Both the position numbers and the translations under genes were made by a program. This document shows, one piece after another, positions 1-12,859 of a stretch of DNA of 64,000 nucleotides. Numbering within the stretch: position 1 is the stretch's first letter; the number at the start of each line of letters is the position of its first letter. The notes under the pieces were generated by a model. It saw only the letters and a program-made list of their open reading frames with translations. It made no database searches and was not told the origin of the DNA. The stretch lies in assembly GCF_009389715.1 (NCBI RefSeq), contig NC_052404.1, forward strand, positions 11,354,480-11,418,479, written 5' to 3'. This stretch comes from Phoenix dactylifera. Its lineage: Eukaryota > Streptophyta > Magnoliopsida > Arecales > Arecaceae.

Positions 1-2147
1 TGCCATCTGTACCTATGCCATAGGCACCATGGCATTGCTTACGGTTGAATAAAATGAACATCCTTTCCTTCCAAAAAACTAACAGAAGCATATGAGAAAG
101 GGCAGCAACACACAAAGAGACACAAAATGATGTAGAAATTGGAGTTTGCTAAGGGCCCCTCAACAAAGATTTCTAATGAGAAGGCTCTTGATACTATAGT
201 CGATACTAGATACTAATGCTACATTTGGTTTCCGGGAATTAAAGGAATTGAATGGGGATTAGAATGCAATGGGAATGGAAGGCAGGGAATTGGAATTGCA
301 ATTCATATTCCAATGTTTGGAGATGAAACAAATGAATGCATGGAAAAAGAATAGCAAATCAGTTCCAATATTTAATTTAACTACTTATATATTAGAAAAT
401 AATAAGTTTTAATATTTTTTAAATATATTATTAACTAAGCAATAGAAGTAATCTTATAATAACGAGCTATAATTCTTTTGGGGACTTTCTATATACTTGT
501 TACTTTTTTTTTATTATTATGACACAATTTTTACTTGTTATTTTCATATATACTTGGGGACGTTATTATATTTTTACTAATTTATTTCTATCTTACTTAT
601 ATTTTTATATTTATTTTATTTCTAAATTTTATTTTAAATTTCAACATTATTTATTTATATTTTTCATATAGTAAATTTATTTTATTCATATTTTTGATTT
701 TTAATATATATTTTATTGCATTTTTAGTTATTTATTTTAATCAAATACATCATTTCTTTCCATATTCATGGGAATAATCATTCCTCCCATGTAAGAGCCA
801 TTCCTTCAAGTGAAGGAATTGTGATTCCAAAGAAAGTGTGGTTACATTCTTTATTGCCATATCAAACATGGGAATGGAGCCAAAGTTGAAATCCTCATTC
901 CATTCCTGTGCGTATTCAGCGAACTAAACATAAAGTAAAAGCAGAGGACTAGTAAACCATGCACTTGGGGCAATAAGCTTCCACGCATAAGAATGTGCAG
1001 AAAATTCTGTAGCAGAATTGTCAATAATGATAAAGCAAAGCCAAACTCATTAGTCATGTCCCGTACAATATAGTTTTTAGCGTCTGAGTTTCTCAGGCTT
1101 CTACAATTGGAAGTTGTTTCTTGTACTTATTTCATCAATTAGTGAAAAATCTTGGTTAAACCAAAATTTTAAGGCTTCGATAATTCTACAAAAACTGAAA
1201 TTGGCCTAGAGGCTGACATATGATAGAATTTCAAACATGTTGAACGGATAGATTAGACTTATTCTATGAGAATCATCATCAAGCATACTTGATCCCTAAA
1301 ATTAAGATAAGAGAACACCCACCTTTACAGGGTTGTATTTGTAGAAAATTGGAGAAGCAGGACAAGCAAGATGATAGATCTGATCAACCTCTACCAGCAA
1401 TGTTTCCGTAACATCTAAAAGGATAATAAAAAAGTATTTAGCAACATGTAATGGACATGTAGACTTGTTCATGGATGCATAACATCTATTTAAATTGATG
1501 AAAGACCTATAAATATTTCTATGTTGGACTATACAATATACTAGGAGACAACAAAATGATCAGACATTCCAGACAAGGCAAAAGGTCTGAAATTATGGAA
1601 TTCTAGAAACTCTTCAAATATCATTAATTAAAAAAAAGAATCGTATAGACCAACTAAAAGGCAAGGATATAAATAACAATTACTTAACAATGAGACCAAT
1701 GCAAGCACTGATATTTTCATATTTAGGTATATCAATTTACCATGTCGAATAAGCTCAAATCTTGGGTGCCCAATCCACCTTTTGAGGTTATCTTTTGAAC
1801 CAGTAAAATAGTTATCCACGACAATAACCTGAAGAGGATAAAGTTATTTTTTTTTAAAAAAAAAGCAAATTATCAAATAAAGCACAAGAATTTGTACATA
1901 TGGTTTAATCAGCCATCCTGTAGAACAGAATGATCAGCTGGAAAGACACTGTGCCATTGCCACACTTCGAGAAAACATTTTGCCTTTAAGAATCATAGTT
2001 AATGCATTAAATAACATATGGACTTGCTAGCAGCATAATTTAATGAAGTTGCCTTTTATTTTTGAGATAAATCTTTGCTGATTAGTCAACTATATTTCAA
2101 ACAATAATTATCACTTTATCCCCCGGGTGGGGGTGGGGGTGTTTTTT

Positions 2148-2181
<34 letters not shown>

Positions 2182-2647
2182 GGAAGTGGGGGCATTCATG
2201 CATTAACATTAATGTTACAGCAGATTGATCAGTTGACTAAGAGAAGATTGTGAACTTGTAATTATTAATATTTTGCATCTGAAATTAATAACCACAAAAA
2301 ATATTAACACCACATATAGAAGTCATCAAAAAAATACCTCATGTTTCTCGTTTTCCATCAACCTGTCAACCAGATGAGACCCAATAAATCCGGCACCCCC
2401 GGTAACCAAGATCCGCAGATTAGCCTGTCAATTGTTAACATGACAGCGAGTTGACATACATGCACTCAGCGCATGCACATAGATCCCTTTCCTGAACAAT
2501 CTAATTCTTTCGACCACAAATTTCAATAATATATAATTTAGCTGAAAGTAAAATAACCTGAAAGAATTTGGAAAATCGCAGAGGAGAAGGGGTCGGAGGC
2601 GGCCTCGTGATGGTGTGCTGATGATCTCCATTGGCAGACTCCGCCAT
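1..2647 (-). CDS. UXS: UDP-glucuronic acid decarboxylase (UXS), 5' exons only, cut by window edge
   Basis: This enzyme converts UDP-glucuronate to UDP-xylose with bound NAD+ and supplies xylan and xyloglucan synthesis. The start is 2647 and the coding exons are 2647-2558, 2424-2338, 1828-1741 and 1414-1323. All junctions are GT..AG and the phases join cleanly. They encode the first 119 residues of a family of about 345. The short proline-rich N-terminus ([13 protein letters not shown]) has no membrane anchor, so this is the soluble cytosolic type like Arabidopsis UXS3/5/6. The Rossmann motif [10 protein letters not shown] is at about residues 38-47, followed by [20 protein letters not shown] and the conserved [19 protein letters not shown]. 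The exon expected next, which carries the Tyr-x-x-x-Lys catalytic site, is not found in 1-1322, so intron 4 runs off the left edge. Only about a third of the coding sequence is present, so intactness cannot be judged. Confidence 0.93.
218..930. mobile_element. Possible degenerate MITE in UXS intron 4
   Basis: A block rich in GGAATTG/GGAATGG at the left and the complementary CCATTCC/CAATTCC at the right encloses a very AT-rich core. The outer ends (catttggtttcc near 230 and the complement of gcgaactaaacat near 920) are roughly inverted. This looks like an old Tourist or PIF/Harbinger-type MITE. The ends are degenerate and no target duplication is certain. The 80-codon open frame inside is AT-driven and not a gene. 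Confidence 0.35.
2150..2180 (+). repeat. 31-base G homopolymer in UXS intron 2
   Basis: 31 consecutive G are preceded by a run of T and a few GGGGGT units. It is the longest of five such runs in the window. Confidence 0.95.
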
Positions 2648-3307
2648 CGCTCCGATCTCCGCTTAAACAGATGGCCTGCAGTACTCGTTTCGAAACCCTA
2701 ATATCATCAGATCTCGTCGAAACTAATCTTATAAACAGGAATCGATTACAACCGATTACCAAAGTTTCGTTTTATACCATCCCAACATCTGAAGAATATT
2801 AAAAGCTTTTAAGAAAAAAACAATTTGCTAACGTCAAGGTAACAAAAACAGAAATTCTAACCAACAAATCTAGATTAAAAAAACGTCTATGTTCTCGTCC
2901 CAAGGAAATTAGCTTCGTATTTCCACCAATTAAATGGAGCGGAGCCTATAAATCTAGGACCTTTATCTAGAGCAAGCGAGCCCGCCGCCAACACCAACCG
3001 ATGCAAAGATCAAAACCTAAAAACCCTTAAAATACAATAGAGAGAGCAGCGAAGATCACATTTGAAATGGAGCAAAAGGAAGGAAGAAAGCCGATCGAGA
3101 GCGATACCTCAACGATTACGGGACCTCGAATCAAATCCGAAATTACCGCGTTTATCTGCTTCGGAGGATTAAAAAGAAAAATACCTTTAGAAGAAAGGAT
3201 TTGGTGAGGGTTATCAGCCTCCTTTGGGATCGAATTGAATTGATCGTTTTTTTTCTTTTTGATGAAAATAATGTCAGAGATTGTTTGGGCTGGCCGACGG
3301 TAGTTGC

Positions 3308-3315
3308 TATTTATA
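3308..3315 (-). promoter_or_regulatory. Candidate TATA box of UXS
   Basis: The minus strand reads agTATAAATAgc. It lies about 120 bp upstream of a likely 5'-UTR donor site (AAAG|GTATTT at 3185/3184). A CT/GA microsatellite sits just upstream at about 3335-3350. Transcription would start near 3280 and run leftwards. A 5'-UTR intron between about 3184 and 2680 is inferred, not proven. Confidence 0.5.
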
Positions 3316-3499
3316 CTAGCGTTTGCGCTCGCTCTCTCTCTCTCTCTCCTTCCTCCTTTGTATCCATCCGATCCTCCCAGTATGCCGCGGCTGAGCTGGC
3401 GCTGCGTATGACGGTTGACAAGCACCAAACGCATGTTGATCCGAAAACGAGCGTGCACGGTTGGGGCTGCAATATTAGTAAAACTATTACCCTGTTTTG

Positions 3500-5890
3500 A
3501 TGGAATTAGGACCGTCCGATGCGGACCAACACGACAAATTTCCGTGATAGGCAGAAATCGGGATTTCTGGTTTTCTAACGTATGAGGAGGTAAGACGTGT
3601 CGCTCTTCCTTTATAGAGGTTTTTGTTCACTTCAGCGCAAGGACTCTTCCTTTATTCATTTATACTAGTTGACAGGGACGTGCATTGCATATTTGCATGG
3701 TTATTTTTGCACATTGATGGTAATAAAAAAAATAGCCTACTAATATTGGTGAAGGTGGCGAAATTTAACATCATATTATTGCTATCTTTGTTATATAATC
3801 GGGCTAAAGCCAAATGTAAATCCTAGATATCTGGATAAATAGTTAGAAATCAGGTTCTTATTGTAGTTCACTTCTTTGAACCAAATGTAAATCCCATATG
3901 AGAGAATCTGTAACTTACAAAAAACAGATGACCTTACTTATCTCATGAAAGCATACAATGCCATAAATATGTGGTTCATTTCATCAGACTACCAAATGTA
4001 AGTCCTGTATTGGAGACATCCACATTTGTAATAGGCTACAAAATATGAATATTTTCTATTTCCATAGCCTAGATAATTAGCGATACAAATTTACTGACAT
4101 ATTCGATCCTTCTATTTGCTTACTCTGCTCCAGTTTTGGACCTGCTCCAGTCTATATCATTACTGGCGATGGTGGAAAAGTAGAAGGATTGAAAAATTAG
4201 CAAGACACCTAGCTCCAGCTACCTCTCAGAAGTTCTATCTTAATAGGTTATTCTTTTCACTAGGGAAACAAGCCTCTCAAATCATATATAATTAATTAAC
4301 TTGATTTGCAGTTTGACTCAGCCATGACCTAGCTACTCAGCGTATCGGGATGCAAGATTTGGCCATGCAATTCTGGAGATCAAGAGCCGAACACATGCCT
4401 ACTTCTTGTGGCATCCCAATCGGAACGGAGAAAAAGCTAGCATTCTCTGATCTAGTAACATGATTTTGATATAATAACTAGCACATTCTCTACAGATTCA
4501 GCAAGGTGTGTTCGTTGTTGGTGAAGATGTAAATTCTCTGTTTCGACTGTGATTTTTAAAAAGCCAGAGTTTAGTCATTTCAAATGGCAAGGATAAACTT
4601 CACCTGCCATGATACCCAAGAATGTTAGTCACAACATCGTCATATTTAGTTATGCACACGGGCTAAAATGAGTTGATGTCCTCCTTGATCAAAATATTTA
4701 TCAGTTGACGCAGTTGACATAAATCAGCTCTAGTTCTTTCTTTTTCTTTTTTTTTTCTGCTAGAACGATGTATTGTACATGGCAAATACGAATACACTCA
4801 AAAAAGTCAAAAAATAATAAGTCTTGAAATGCTCCGGGTTGATCCTCCTCCTCCAGCCAGAGAATTTTTTCAGAATGGTTAGCCACATAAAAGACTACCC
4901 AATCTACTGCTTCGTTGGTCTCTCAGTACACATGCTTAGCCTGAGCTCTAGTTCTTTCTGTTGATCAGATTTATTAATGTCTTCATAGTTAATAGCATGT
5001 TCTTGAAGTTATGCTCAAACTTTCCAGTATTCCATCATTTCTAAGGTTGATATTAGGTTATCTTTTGCCTGACCTTATCCTTGAAAAAAAAAAAAAACAA
5101 ATATTAGGTTTTGCTATCATAGGATATCTTCGTTTGGTGAATAATCTGCGACCCTCTTTCTTAAGCCCTAAAGTTCACAACTTAGTAAATATATTATTGC
5201 GTGCACACACATCAAAATTAAATGAATAAATATATTGACCCCTCTTCCAGCTCTCACACTTCAACCGCCCACAAAGTAATCTCTACGGCGAAGCATAACA
5301 TTCTAATCTCCTGCAAAACAGCCAGAACCCTACCCACCTTACTCATCCACCATGCCTGATCACGTAAGAACTTCCAACAAATTAACAATGTACCGTCAGT
5401 TGCGCATTCATCAAGATCTTTTCATTCTTAAATATGCCTTGTACAAACTATCGGCAATTACAAACCAAACAAATTATTGAACAACATATTTTAATTATTT
5501 AACATCAAGATACAATCTGGTCCATGGATCAAAACAGCCTTTCTTTGAACCATTAGATTAATGAGGGCAATCTAACATTTTAATGGCACCCCTGCATGGC
5601 TCAGATCTTCAGGCTTATAGCATTCAGAGCTGGAGGAACTTCCACTCTCCTAAACTATAGTGCAAATACAGTAACAAAAGATAGTATCATGCCCTGACAC
5701 GAGGCATGTTACAACAAGTTAAGCAAAATATCTCCTTTAAGAAAAAGGTATATCTAGTGAGCCCACTCCTCCCATTTGCGGATGCACCAGCTGTAGCAGA
5801 AGAAAACCATGATTGGTGAAGAGATACATAGCACCAGGAAGGCTCAATTACTAGCTCGAACATGGACTGGAGCTCTTCCGGTCTCGCATT
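3500..5890. other. Intergenic region, no gene seen
   Basis: This stretch is AT-rich spacer between the UXS promoter and the 3' end of the CUE gene. I see no ORF with a recognisable protein, no RNA gene and no clear transposon ends. The last 400 bp are probably the 3' UTR of the CUE gene, which enters from the right. Confidence 0.5.
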
Positions 5891-5949
5891 TCTTCTGGTT
5901 TAGGTTCATACCATGATATAAAATAAATTACACGCCCCGAAGGTGGGCT

Positions 5950-8900
5950 CTAGAAGATGTCCGGGTGGAACCGTCCAGGAATAGAACTGGATTCCTGTGC
6001 CTTTTGAAGATGTACCTTCAATGTGTAATTGTTCAGCTGCACCAAAATTATAACATTTTATCATCCCGGTCAAGACCAAGCTCTCTGAACATCCTAGAGC
6101 AATATGAACGTGGCAAAGATGTGTTTTCACCCAACATCATTAAGTTGAAACAAAATCCCATTAAAGGTTTAGAAGAGCACATAATGTGGGATGGCTGGTG
6201 ATAATGTCAGCACCCAAGGTCTTAGCTTCAGATGAAGAACATGCAATGCGGCAGGGGCTGTAATTTGCTAAGCACACATGGTCAAAGTTCTACAAGTTGT
6301 GTGTCTTTCCATCACCATATCCCTTATACCATGCATGCATGCGATTGGGCCAAATTCAACATAGTACTAAAGTAGAGCAAAACTGACAGCTACTTGTGCT
6401 TACCTCCAATGTCCGGATTTGCTCTTGGTACTGACCAATAATGTGCTTCAATTGCTGCACCTCCTTTAGCTTCTCCTCATGCTCTATATTGCGTTCATGC
6501 TGAATAGCAACAGCTCTCCTCAGAATCTGGTTGTCTTTCAACAAACACTGCAATTGCTCTTTAAGAGAAGCAATGCCCTGCTGCTCCACATCAGTGTCAA
6601 AAAGAGAGCCAAAATTATTTATCAAGAACAGAAAAAATAGGGGAAGAGCTTTCGTGTAAGCCAAAATGGATCCTTTAGATCATCTACCTCCACTGATGAT
6701 GTAGTCTGTGCAACAACACTTTGTTCAAAAGTTTCCAAGATTTTCATAGCACGGTTTCGAACATCATCCCAATTTGAGGCATTCATCATTTCTTGTACAA
6801 ACATATCAATCCATGAAACCACATTTTGGGAAATATTAGGCTCAGAACCCAAACCGTCAGTCTGAGTACCTTCAACATTCTGCTGAGATGTCTGAGAATT
6901 ACTACCACCTGAAACATGCAGACAAATAGAAGTTCTAAGAGAAAGTCATTTGCAAGTCTCAGACAGGGCCGGCCCAAGCCTTAGGCGACCGAGGCGCGGT
7001 CGCCTAAGGCCCCGGCCTAAAGAAGGCCCCAGGCAGCGCATCTCTTCGCCGGCTCCACCCCATGGCCAAAAACATGGATGGAGTCGACCATGACATCCCT
7101 CAACCCCGGACTTCATCTAAAGTTTCCTTCCTCGTGGAACGTCTCATCGTCATTAGTCTTGGCACCACACTCGCCTTCCTCTCGTTCTACTCGTCCTCCC
7201 TTACTCCCACCCTCGCTCCCAGTCCCACTCCCTCCACTGATGACTCCATCCCGACCTTCTATGACGACCCTTCCCTCTCCTACACCCTCGACGGCTGTCA
7301 CCTCTCCGACTGGGACTCCAAACACCGTCACTGGCTCTGCCTCCATCCCACCTTATCATCATCATCATTCATCCAGGAAAAAGAAGAGCGGGTCCTCATG
7401 GTCTCCGCTCCTTTCTCATGTTCTCTGTCGGCATGAAGTGTTCGTCCCTTCTTGTAAAGATTGATATGAGAGGGAAAGACAGATGTCTACTTGCTGGATT
7501 TCAATATGTTTTGTTGGATTTTTGGGGGTTAGGAAATGGAGTGGAGTCGTTTTGAAGGGGGCATCAAGGCAAAGAGTAGGACAGGGGAAGGATGTATCAT
7601 GTATGCCTCTGTATGCACAATGCACATTAATTAATAATACATTAGTAAGTTGCCATCTCGCTGCTCTAGAAGAAGTAGCACAAATCAAAAAAAAGAAAAA
7701 AAGCCCAGAAGAAGACAAGCATCCAACTAATTGTTGATGGGCCTGATAATAAACAGCTAGATTTGCAATCAAATCAGGACGAGAATTTTAGGTGCGATTC
7801 CGTTAACAACCTTGCAAGCCACGTTCGGAGTATGTATCACTATATGAAGCTGTTTTTGATTTTTTATTTAATTTTAAAAGGATTAAATTGATTAGCTATA
7901 TTATTGATTAAAAATAGTATTTTAATGAATCTTGAGTATAAAAGTTTGATTAGAAAATTTGTATCTCAAAAAGCTAGACGAATTATTTTTAAATAAATTT
8001 TTTATAATATTTTGCACTTATTAAATTTTTTTCATCATTCAAAAGGAAGAAAAAAAAAAAAGCTCCCCTAGTGAGTTCGCCATAGGCCTCCAAATGCATT
8101 AGGCCGCCCCTGGTCTCAGAATTGAAATAATATCACCACCACTCAGATAGAAATATATGCAGGATATTACATGTAAATCCATGTCCTAACCTTCAACAGC
8201 ATTTTCAGTTGCTTGGAGAATAGAGTTAAGCCTTGCTGATTCGATTCTTGCAGAATCATCACCAAGGCACAGAGCATGAAGACTCTTGATGGCATCATCA
8301 ATTTTGTGATCATGGGTCTTTAAAACAGTTTCCACAACCTGTGCAGCAATTGCAAATAGAAAAATCACATTGCTGATGGTTAAAATAAAAAAAGATTTAC
8401 AGGGGACAGAAACTCATGGAAATTTTAGATTCCAAGACATTTAACAAAATAATATTGGCAGAAGGCAAAATACACCTGAGTCAAAATAGTGCCATCAAAA
8501 CTGGCTAATTTCATATAACAAACCATACATTTACAACATGACAATATCCCATATAAAAAAGAGGTGCATTTATGAGGTGACAATATGATTTCGCAATAAA
8601 GGTGCTAAGACTTTAATGTCAGCATATCCCATATAAAACCAGAATTACCCTATTGAGCACAACTGAGTTTATTCTCCTTTTATAACAGGGACACCTCCTA
8701 TGGTTTGTGCATATCTAACACATTATTCAGAGAGCAGACAAAATAAAAGATTGCCTTTCGTACATGAACAGGAATGTACTAAAAAACAATTGCCAAAAAT
8801 GTCATGCTTCTATCCCAATCTACAATGGTGTCTAAAGCAAGCTAATGAACTGCCAATTTTGAATGTCAACAATATCCGACAACATACAGCCGTGTTTGAC

Positions 8901-9744
8901 GTGATTGTCACAACAACTAAATGAAACAAATCTCTTGTGAGGTATCACGCCCGAAAGTGTGGCAGCAAGAATCAAACTCCAATTAAAAGCATGAACTACT
9001 TAGAAATTAAAAAAGATTATGAGCTTAATTTGCCGCATAAAAAGCAAATAGGAATTCAGCCAGCAGATGACTCCAGTGTGTTTCAACATCGCTCTTGGGT
9101 CTGTATCCTAGGAAAGGATCTGTAAACTTTCATTTTATCTCAAATCCCCAGAAACAAATAATTTCCTACGCCAAGGAACAACATTGACAATACCTGCAAA
9201 CAACTGTTAAACGTCAGAATCATCCATTCACCAAACACATTCTCTTCAACAGCTTTCAGTGAATTACTTCCCCATAGAACTTCGTACTTGCTTAGTTCAC
9301 CAATAGCATTCGGTGTTTTCACAATTTCTAACTGTTATTCGATCATGATCAAGAATTAAAACCGAATAAGAAATTGCAGTAAATTAGAAAGTAATCGGTC
9401 CGACGAATTTATATCAGTTACTGAACAAGAAAGGGGGGGAAATTTAAGAAAACCGGCTCAAGGACGATAAAAATAGCCCAAACAAACCATCTAAATCCAA
9501 GATATATCAAATTAGCAAGCGGAAAAAAAAAAAAGAGGGAAAGAAGCATGTTTACCTCCCGATCCATGGACGGGAACATGCGAAGGAGTATGGAGACCTT
9601 GTCGTCGGATCCGAGGCCGAAATCGGAGGAACGGATGGGAGATCCGTAGCGCGAGCAGCGAGATCTCTTCGCCGACGGTGCCGGCGCCGGAGATCCGAAG
9701 ATTTCCTCCAACCCTAGGCGCTTCCCGCAGATCCCCGCAGACAT
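5950..9744 (-). CDS. CUE-domain ubiquitin-binding protein (At5g32440-like)
   Basis: This is a small plant protein with a CUE fold, which binds ubiquitin; the role in plants is not settled. The start is 9744 (MSAGICGKR, matching the family start). Exons are 9744-9556, 8338-8191, 6908-6688, about 6583 or 6580 to 6404, and 6036-5950, with stop TAG at 5952-5950. The total is 273-274 residues, close to the roughly 264 of the Arabidopsis protein. The CUE domain spans about residues 48-90: ILLRMFPSMDRE with the Met-Phe-Pro motif, then VVETVLKTHDHKIDDAIKSL. A coiled-coil-like stretch (LKEQLQCLLKDNQILRRAVA) follows in the C-terminal half, and the protein ends in the conserved SIPGRFHPDIF. Intron 2 carries a hAT insertion. 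Telo-box-like motifs lie just upstream of the ATG. All splice phases agree. Confidence 0.88.
6964..8112 (+). mobile_element. Non-autonomous hAT transposon in CUE intron 2
   Basis: The ends are CAGGGCCGGCCCAAG and, inverted, CAGGGGCGGCCTAATG. They are flanked by a perfect 8-bp target duplication, gtctcaga at 6956-6963 and 8113-8120, the hallmark of hAT elements. The first roughly 90 bp and last roughly 230 bp match the full-length element at 12511-16255. These include a leftover of the transposase C-terminus around 7880-7996. The middle is unrelated to the transposase and contains a GT34 glycosyltransferase fragment. It sits wholly within an intron, so it should be spliced out of the CUE transcript. 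Confidence 0.9.
7062..7436 (+). pseudogene. Captured N-terminal fragment of a GT34 glycosyltransferase gene
   Basis: The open frame encodes a cytosolic tail, a single signal-anchor helix (VERLIVISLGTTLAFLSFYS, about residues 27-46), a Ser/Pro/Thr-rich stem, then TFYDDPSLSYTLD...DWDSKHRHWLCLHP and RVLMVS. This order matches the start of plant GT34 proteins, the xyloglucan xylosyltransferase and galactomannan galactosyltransferase family. The YDDP..L.YT and WD.KR..WL.LHP blocks resemble the GT6/GT7 subgroup most. The frame then departs from the family before the conserved C..P.GDH segment, and the catalytic DxD region is absent. It is therefore a fragment, not a working enzyme. It lies inside the hAT element, is GC-richer than the element around it, and was probably copied from a host gene. 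Confidence 0.75.
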
Positions 9745-9759
9745 GGCAGCCAAACCCTA

Positions 9760-12502
9760 GCCCTGCGCAAAACCCTAGGGTTTTTGATCGAAAAGGGCGA
9801 GCCCTCCCTCCCTCGTCCCAATTCCTTTCGCCCCCCCTCCTTTATCGCCTCCCTCCACAAAACCCCACCCGTGTCTCTGCTTCTGGTTCTTGATCAATCC
9901 CAGAGGGGTGAAGTTCTCTCCCCGGCTCTCCTTTTATAGATGTATGAGTCTCCCAGCCAGCCACAGAAGAAGAAAGAGGCTTCCTTTTCTACTACACCGA
10001 ATACGGTGTGGCGAAGCTTTGGACGGTTTGATCAGAGATGAACGGAAAGGATTTTTCTCTTTTTCAGATATCATAGGCTCACAACAGTGATCGCGTTTAT
10101 GGGATACCGACGTGTCGACAGCTTCTGATCATGACCGTCAACGTTACACTGCACAAGTGTCGTAGTGCATACCAACAGCTGTGATTGAGAAGCTAGACAC
10201 GTGGCAAAATAAGCACGATTTTTAGATGATTTTTTTATATCAATTATTACAGGAATATATGAAGTAACGAAGGTCGACAGCGATGACCGTTTGATTGGCG
10301 ACTTCGAGCAGCCTTCCAACTTCGATTGCGAGTCTGCGACTAGGCGGCCAGAGGACTTAAATTTCTCCAATGTGATTAAATAGGTAGTTATCAGCATACC
10401 TTTCTTATCTGGTTGTAGTTTAATACTGAAAATTTTTACGTTGTGATGTATTCATAAATTCAATTGTTCGCTATGTTTTCACCTCCTTAGTATGGAGAGT
10501 TACTTTTTCAAACCTACGATAAATATCACCAAAATATAAAAATTGCTGCTTGAATGAAACGGAGTTAGAATTATGTCGATAAAAAATTATATATAACTAA
10601 AGCACGTGTGGGATAAATGACAATGATAATGAACAGAGTGTACTTATATCTTAACGTAGACAATTCTTGACAAGGTTTTGAATAATTTGTGTAAAATGCA
10701 AAAATAGCTTAATAGTTAAGAGAGTATTTTTTGAGAAATGCCTTTATAATATTGCAAAAGTAATAGCTTAGGGATTGTTAAGCTATTGTGTTTGTGATTT
10801 TGTTTTTCTAAAATTAGTGAAAAACACCGTAGAAAGATTGATGTCGATGATAGCATATATTATTTATTTTTATTTTCACATTGTTCCAAAACTAATAAAT
10901 TTTTACAGTCAAAAGCTTTAAGAATTTTATAAATAGTTTTAAGAGAACAAAAATTTTATCATACACGTCTTAGTCAAATTCATTTTTTTTTTAAATTTTT
11001 AATAAAAAATAGAAAATAAAAATACTACCAAACAAGAGTGATGCTAGTTGCTTTAGAGTAGCTGTTTTTTGTACCGCGAGATTTGTCCCTCGCTTATCCA
11101 CTTGACACGCACTCGGCTGCAGCAAGTCTCTGCCGCAAGGCCATCTTGTTTCCATTTGTATGTGCGCACACGAGCGCACAGTCACCGTGCCTTGTGTTTG
11201 GTCAGCCACTCGGTGGTCGAAGGTGCAGCGCGGGAGCAATTTTCAAGTCGGATGGGTTGTAGTTTGACTATTAATTTGTTGTTTAGTGGATTAACGAATG
11301 CCACAAAACATAGCTTGAAAAATTCTTTTGTCATGAAAACATACTAGTCCTGATGCAATCCAAAAATAGAATGAAGGACTGCACGTGCTGAGCGATGGGC
11401 TTCCACAAAATAGCATTTTCATCAGACGTGTTTTTCCTTTTCTACTTTTTCTGGTATAAAATTTTGTTAATTAAGCAATTATTTTGTAATGAAGACACGG
11501 TGTTATATCCTCTAACTTGTCATTGCATATTATAGTTTGTTGACTTAGGTACCATATCAAGCAATCAACGTATATGTTCGTTTCTTTTCCATAAGAACAG
11601 GAGATTCTTCGTGGTGCAAGTTTTCCAAAATTAGGTGAGAACTCAACAGATGATAAAATGCGTTGCAATCAAAGGCCAAAGTACCCACGTTCAGACGATT
11701 CTTGATCTTCAGAAGCAAGATTGTTCCTCGAATCATGCAACCCTTCCTCCAGAACACGTGATCCCCGTTCTCTGCAACGTGAGCAACCGTAAGTTATATG
11801 GGAAGATGACAACAACGAATCTCAACTAACTGTGTAACGCTAGTCAGCAACACTTCATGTCCTTGAAGAGAGTTCAACTAGCGGCAACATAGTAAACATC
11901 AATGCATATGAGGTTTTTATTCACACAATAGAATGTATTCCAAAAGTTTTGACTATATGTGCATTTAGTTATCAATGCATCACCGCATCTCTTCAACTTT
12001 AATAACAATAATGAGAATGAATGCACCTAGTTCCACATTGAATGATCAGAGATCATAGATTAGCTTTATGTAATTTCCAGGAAAGATAATATCAGCTTTA
12101 ATAAGCTGACATTTAAGGGAAACTAACAACAGGTAAACAAGTGAAAAAGGATTGCAATTTAAGATATTATAAAATCCATCAAATCCTAGAATAATAGAAG
12201 AAAATGTTGATTCTTTGATCAATATGCTGCACAGGAAAAGATGTAACAGAAAAATATGAAGCTCTCTACAAGACGAAATTCGAAATCCATGACAATTCCC
12301 TAGAAAATTTGATGCTTCAGTGAGTTTTAGCCAGAAATGACCACGTTTTAATCTGTTTGATGGGATAATGCCAGGCCCATGCTATATTAAAAATGGGCAT
12401 TATCATGCTTAGCTGAATAATCTTTCAAGTGTCAAACCATCTCCCTTAATCCTGACAACAGCCTCATCCCAATATATTTGCATCCTTTGAAATTGTCAGT
12501 TG
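9760..12502. other. Intergenic region between the CUE gene and the hAT
   Basis: About 9745-9900 is the CUE gene's 5' UTR and promoter, with aaaccctag-type telo-box motifs. The rest is AT-rich spacer. Around 11060-11260 is a GC-richer patch with open frames on both strands that match nothing I recognise. Bases 12400-12502 probably form the far 3' UTR of the TMEM115-like gene, split off by the hAT insertion. Confidence 0.4.
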
Positions 12503-12859
12503 GGTGGGATCAGGGGCGGCCCAAGCCTTAGGCGACCTAGGCGGTCACCCAAGGCCCCGGCTCGAGAGAAGGCCCCCGCGCGACGGCATCCTAGGCTCTA
12601 GCCTCCCAGCTCCCGCTCCTAGCTACTAGCTAGCTACAGTGTCAGAGGGTAAGGCCGCAGGAGCCAACGGCTACCTCGACAAGACACGGGTGCTCCACTG
12701 TCCACTCCTCCTCAATGGCTTAATCCGATCCCATATTCCCATCGGCCATGATGCAATCGCCCATCATTCCTCTCTGGCTCTCTTTAAAATCCTCATCCTG
12801 CTCCACTCCTCCTCCACTCCTCAATCCTCTTCTACTCTGTTCGACTGTTCCGTGAAGGT

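Noticed and set aside
535-777. 80-codon hydrophobic open frame
   Set aside because: It is pure AT-rich sequence inside a probable MITE; the hydrophobic look comes from base composition.
10991-11347. Overlapping open frames of 82 and 92 codons
   Set aside because: Different strands are open over the same GC-richer patch and neither resembles a protein family.
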